Assembly: GCA_017549085.1 (NCBI GenBank)
Contig: JAFYVO010000400.1
Location: 1-7,104 of the forward strand
Length of the DNA stretch: 7,104 nucleotides
Direction of reading: 5' to 3'
DNA from: Thermoguttaceae bacterium
GTDB lineage: Bacteria > Planctomycetota > Planctomycetia > Pirellulales > Thermoguttaceae
Shown here: piece by piece, positions 4,975-7,104 of the stretch
How positions within the stretch are numbered: the stretch's first letter is position 1
Layout of the letters: each line of letters begins with the position of its first letter
The notes under the pieces: generated by a model
Told to the model about the DNA's origin: nothing
What the model saw: the letters and a program-made list of their open reading frames with translations, nothing else
Database searches by the model: none
Translations under genes and position numbers: made by a program

Positions 4975-5742
4975 ATGATTCAAGTTGATCTTACCGGCAA
5001 GGTCGCGGTCGTTACCGGCGCGACTCGCGGCATTGGGTTGGGGATTGCGAAAGCGTTGGCGAAATGCGGCGCGAAAGTCGCTTGCGTCGGCACGAACGAA
5101 GAAAAATTGACGGAAGCGGTCGCCGGTATCGTCGCCGACGGCGGGGACGCGCGCGCTTACGTCTGCAACGTCGGCGATTCGGAAGCCGTTAAAGCGTTGG
5201 CACAAAAGATCTTGGGCGATAAAGCGAACCCCGGCGATTACGGCAAAGTCGACATTCTCGTCAACAACGCCGGGATCACCCGCGATATGTTGATGCGCCG
5301 CATTACCGACGAACAATGGGACGACGTGATGGCGGTCAACCTCCGCGGTCCGTTCCTGATGTGCCGCGCGTTCGTCGAATCGATGCGCAAGAGCAAGTGG
5401 GGCCGTATCGTCAATATTTCGAGCATTAGCGCGCTCTTCGGCAACCCGGGCCAAGCGAACTACTCGGCGTCGAAGGCCGGTTTGCTAGGTTTTACTCGCA
5501 CGATCGCGAAAGAACTCGCCAACCGCAACATCACCGTCAACGCGGTTTGCCCGGGTTTCGTCGCGACCGATATGACCGACGCGATTCCGGAAGGCATCCG
5601 TCAAACGATCACGGACCGCATTCCGGTCGGGCGCATCGGTCAACCGGAAGACATTGCGAACGCCGTTCTCTTCTTCGCCAGCGAAGAAGCGTCCTTTGTT
5701 ACCGGCCAAGCGTTGACCGTCGACGGCGGGATGATTAACTGA
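4975..5742 (+). CDS. fabG: 3-oxoacyl-[ACP] reductase FabG
   Basis: FabG uses NADPH to reduce 3-ketoacyl-ACP, the first reduction of the elongation cycle. The 255-residue product is a classical short-chain dehydrogenase. The cofactor loop TGATRGIG spans residues 14-21, and NNAG lies at 97-100. The catalytic tetrad is Asn122, Ser150, Tyr163 and Lys167, with Tyr and Lys in the YSASK motif. The family signatures NNAGITRD, GQANYSASKAG, PGFVATDMT and the C-terminal VDGGM identify FabG rather than another member. It is about ten residues longer than the E. coli enzyme because of an insertion around residues 82-90, before the strand leading to NNAG. The ATG is supported by GAGGGA at 4965-4970. It lies between fabD and acpP in the cluster. 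Confidence 0.95.
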   Translation: MIQVDLTGKVAVVTGATRGIGLGIAKALAKCGAKVACVGTNEEKLTEAVAGIVADGGDARAYVCNVGDSEAVKALAQKILGDKANPGDYGKVDILVNNAGITRDMLMRRITDEQWDDVMAVNLRGPFLMCRAFVESMRKSKWGRIVNISSISALFGNPGQANYSASKAGLLGFTRTIAKELANRNITVNAVCPGFVATDMTDAIPEGIRQTITDRIPVGRIGQPEDIANAVLFFASEEASFVTGQALTVDGGMIN

Positions 5743-5763
5743 TTATTTAACGAAAAACAAGCG

Positions 5764-5791
5764 AAAATAGCTCAAGCGGAGTTGTTTTTTT
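5764..5791 (+). terminator. Probable rho-independent terminator after fabG
   Basis: AAAATAGCTC (5764-5773) pairs with GAGTTGTTTT (5779-5788), ten pairs including two G-U, around a 5-base loop, and the Ts continue as a seven-base run (5785-5791). The stem is AU-rich, so termination may be partial. The right arm overlaps the -35 of the candidate acpP promoter. Confidence 0.45.
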
Positions 5792-5810
5792 GTTGCTTTT
5801 CGGATAAAAT
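5782..5810 (+). promoter_or_regulatory. Candidate promoter for acpP
   Basis: TTGTTT (5782-5787), 17 bases, then TAAAAT (5805-5810). The -10 matches 5/6 and the spacing is ideal, but the -35 is only half conserved. Start would be near 5817, about 97 bases before the acpP ATG. A dedicated acpP promoter would suit the very high demand for ACP. Confidence 0.4.
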
Positions 5811-5913
5811 AACGCGCGGCGTCGCTTAAAATCGCGTCGCGTCGATTTAATTAGGGTGAAAAAGCGCCGCTCGACGGCGTTAAAGCAAATAGAACTTAAG
5901 AAAGGTCGTATCA

Positions 5914-6162
5914 ATGGACGAAAAACAAATTGAAGCGAAAATCATCGAAATCATCGCCGAACAACTTGGTCGCGAACAAGACACGATCACCAGCGAAAGC
6001 GACATCGCCAACGACTTGGGCGCCGACTCCCTCGACGTCGCCGAATTGATGATCGCCTTCGAAGAAAGTTTCGAAATCGATATCGACGAAGACAAAGCGC
6101 AAAACATCGCGACCGTCGGCGACGTCGTCAAGCACATCGTTTCGCAACTCGGCGACGCTTGA
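5914..6162 (+). CDS. acpP: Acyl carrier protein
   Basis: ACP is the small acidic protein that carries acyl intermediates as thioesters on a 4'-phosphopantetheine arm. The 82-residue product has the canonical DSLD motif with the attachment Ser39 (GADSLDVAELM, 36-46). It has the acidic helix II recognised by partner enzymes, FEESFEIDIDEDKA, and a C-terminal helix starting at TVGDVV. Glu and Asp dominate, as expected. Length is typical of bacterial ACP (about 78-82). AAAGG at 5901-5905, eight bases before the ATG, is a good ribosome site. Codon use favours a few codons (GAA, ATC, GAC), consistent with high expression. It lies between fabG and fabF as in many bacteria. A terminator-like hairpin and candidate promoter upstream and several stem-loops downstream suggest it may be made as a separate, stable mRNA. 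Confidence 0.97.
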   Translation: MDEKQIEAKIIEIIAEQLGREQDTITSESDIANDLGADSLDVAELMIAFEESFEIDIDEDKAQNIATVGDVVKHIVSQLGDA

Positions 6163-6163
6163 T

Positions 6164-6180
6164 TTAAGTCGACGACTTAA
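6164..6180. repeat. Perfect 17-base odd palindrome just after acpP
   Basis: TTAAGTCG-A-CGACTTAA begins one base after the acpP TGA. As RNA it gives a 6-base stem with a 5-base loop; as DNA it is a perfect dyad suitable for a dimeric protein. It is the first of four self-complementary structures before fabF. Confidence 0.45.
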
Positions 6181-6203
6181 CGCGAACGGCGGCGATAACG
6201 GTT

Positions 6204-6246
6204 CGCGCTCAAACGTTTTTCGGCGATGGAAAACGTTTGAGGCGCG
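6204..6246 (+). other. Long stem-loop between acpP and fabF
   Basis: CTCAAACGTTTT (6208-6219) pairs perfectly with AAAACGTTTGAG (6230-6241). The stem extends outward through CGCG (6204-6207) with CGCG (6243-6246) past a single bulged G6242, and inward by two or three pairs. The total is at least 16 pairs. No U-tract follows. This is the strongest RNA hairpin in the window and could define or protect the acpP mRNA 3' end, or mark an RNase III site. Confidence 0.6.
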
Positions 6247-6255
6247 GAGCGTTGC

Positions 6256-6270
6256 GGGACGTTGCGTCCC
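6256..6270 (+). other. Small GC-rich stem-loop before fabF
   Basis: GGGACG (6256-6261) pairs with CGTCCC (6265-6270) around a 3-base loop, ten bases after the long stem-loop. No U-tract follows. Confidence 0.4.
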
Positions 6271-6292
6271 TAAAAGGTCGTTGGCGTAGTTT

Positions 6293-6322
6293 CGCCGCGT
6301 TTGTTGGGAACGCGGCGTCTTT
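6293..6322 (+). terminator. Terminator-like hairpin upstream of fabF
   Basis: CGCCGCGTT (6293-6301) pairs perfectly with AACGCGGCG (6309-6317) around a 7-base loop and is followed by TCTTT and a further T-rich stretch (6327-6334). The U-tract is imperfect. If it works it would separate acpP from fabF, and fabF would then need a promoter. TAAAAT (6322-6327) is a possible -10 but lacks a good -35. Confidence 0.45.
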
Positions 6323-6358
6323 AAAATTCTTTTCGCTCCTCACTTTTCTAGGTTCGTT

Positions 6359-7104
6359 ATGAGCAAGCGTGTTGTTATCACCGGTTTAGGGCTTGTTTCT
6401 CCTCTCGGGTGCGAAGTGGAAACGGCTTGGCGTCGCTTGCGCGAAGGGGAAAGCGGCGTTTCCGTCTGGAACGCGCCGTATTGCGACGATTTCCGTTCGA
6501 AAATCGCCGGTCAATGTCTTGATTTTGCGCCGTCGCCGTATATCGAACCTAAAGACGTCAAGAAAGTGGAGCGTTTCGCGCAATTTGCTTACGTCGCCGG
6601 GATTCGAGCCGTCGAGCAGGCGGGCGTCGATTTTTCGCGCGAAAATCCGTTCCGTTGCGCGTCGATCGTCGGGTGCGGCGTCGGCGGTTTGGCGGAGATC
6701 GAGCGACAAGACGAAAAATTGGCGAAGAGCGGCCCGTCGCGGATTTCGCCTTTCACTATTCCGAAAATTATGTTGAACGCCGCGAGCGCGCACTTGGCGA
6801 TTCGTTACGGTATTCACGGCCCGGTTTACGGCGTCGCGACCGCTTGCGCCAGCGCGAATAACGCGATGATCGACGTTTATAAAGCGATCAAATGCGGCGA
6901 AATCGACGTCGCGCTGACCGGGGGGACCGAAGCGGCCGTTTCGAAACTCGGCGTCGCCGGATTCGGCGCGATGCGCGCGCTTTCCGAACGCAACGACGCG
7001 CCGGAAAAAGCGAGTCGCCCGTTCGACGTCGACCGCGACGGGTTCGTTATCGGCGAAGGCGCCGGCGTCCTCGTCTTTGAGGAACTCGAACACGCGAAAA
7101 AACG
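6359..7104 (+). CDS. fabF: 3-oxoacyl-[ACP] synthase II FabF, N-terminal part (runs off right edge)
   Basis: FabF (KAS II) condenses malonyl-ACP with acyl-ACP to lengthen the chain by two carbons. From ATG 6359 there are 248 complete codons before the window edge, roughly 60 percent of a usual protein of about 410. The start reads MSKRVVITGLGLVSPLG, the standard KAS opening. The active-site Cys163 lies in ATACAS (160-165), the same number as in E. coli FabF. GYG-type segments typical of KAS follow, with RPFDVDRDGFVIGEGAGVLV near the end. The two catalytic His residues and the Lys lie beyond the window. A weak AGG (6350-6352) six bases before the ATG is the only ribosome-site hint. It is the final visible gene of the fab cluster, 196 bases after acpP and behind a series of stem-loops. 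Confidence 0.94.
   Translation, partial: MSKRVVITGLGLVSPLGCEVETAWRRLREGESGVSVWNAPYCDDFRSKIAGQCLDFAPSPYIEPKDVKKVERFAQFAYVAGIRAVEQAGVDFSRENPFRCASIVGCGVGGLAEIERQDEKLAKSGPSRISPFTIPKIMLNAASAHLAIRYGIHGPVYGVATACASANNAMIDVYKAIKCGEIDVALTGGTEAAVSKLGVAGFGAMRALSERNDAPEKASRPFDVDRDGFVIGEGAGVLVFEELEHAKK

Noticed and set aside
4717..5454. A 245-codon minus-strand frame across fabD and fabG
   Set aside because: It covers two well-supported genes on the other strand and has no homologous motifs. The same reasoning applies to the long minus-strand frame at 6386-7093 opposite fabF and the plus-strand frame at 668-1306 opposite ruvC.
1..7104. CRISPR array, tRNA, rRNA, transposase or defence-system genes
   Set aside because: Looked for on both strands. 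No regularly spaced long repeats, cloverleaf-like sequence or relevant protein motifs were seen.

Overview
The window looks like chromosomal DNA from a member of the Planctomycetes or a close PVC relative. This is inferred from protein character: a Tat-exported DUF6807/PmoA-like protein, a planctomycete-style L32, and a FabD with GLSLGE at its nucleophile. It also fits the CpG-rich, moderately GC-rich composition and the poor or absent Shine-Dalgarno sites in front of several genes. No database search was possible, so the phylum is an inference.

Layout. Positions 1-2465 carry three genes on the minus strand. Reading in their direction, these are a Tat-secreted PmoA-family (DUF6807) protein (2465-1458), the Holliday-junction resolvase RuvC (1144-545) and the N-terminal half of a D-2-hydroxyacid dehydrogenase (475 to the left edge). 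Positions 2466-3456 form a long divergent intergenic region of about 990 bases without a convincing gene. It holds one strong minus-strand promoter-like site (2687-2715), a polypurine stretch, and two promoter-like sites on the plus strand (2936-2963 and 3179-3207). Positions 3457-7104 carry a plus-strand block: rpmF (ribosomal protein bL32), fabD, fabG, acpP and the first 248 codons of fabF, which runs off the right edge.

How the genes work together. fabD, fabG, acpP and fabF are core parts of type II fatty-acid synthesis. FabD loads malonate onto ACP, FabF condenses it with the growing acyl-ACP, FabG reduces the 3-ketoacyl-ACP, and ACP carries every intermediate. Linkage to rpmF is a classic bacterial arrangement, but plsX and fabH, which often lie between rpmF and fabD, are absent here. 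The cluster is also loosely packed. Gaps of about 170-250 bases separate every pair of genes and each gap contains stem-loops, some resembling intrinsic terminators. This suggests several transcription units or processed mRNAs rather than one tight operon.

No defence system, CRISPR array, tRNA, rRNA or transposase was seen, and nothing that amounts to a clearly new multi-gene system. The most interesting material is non-coding: a 108-base element with perfect 13-base inverted ends between the PmoA-family gene and ruvC, a run of stem-loops between acpP and fabF, a structured leader before rpmF, and a promoter whose predicted transcript would begin with a hairpin.
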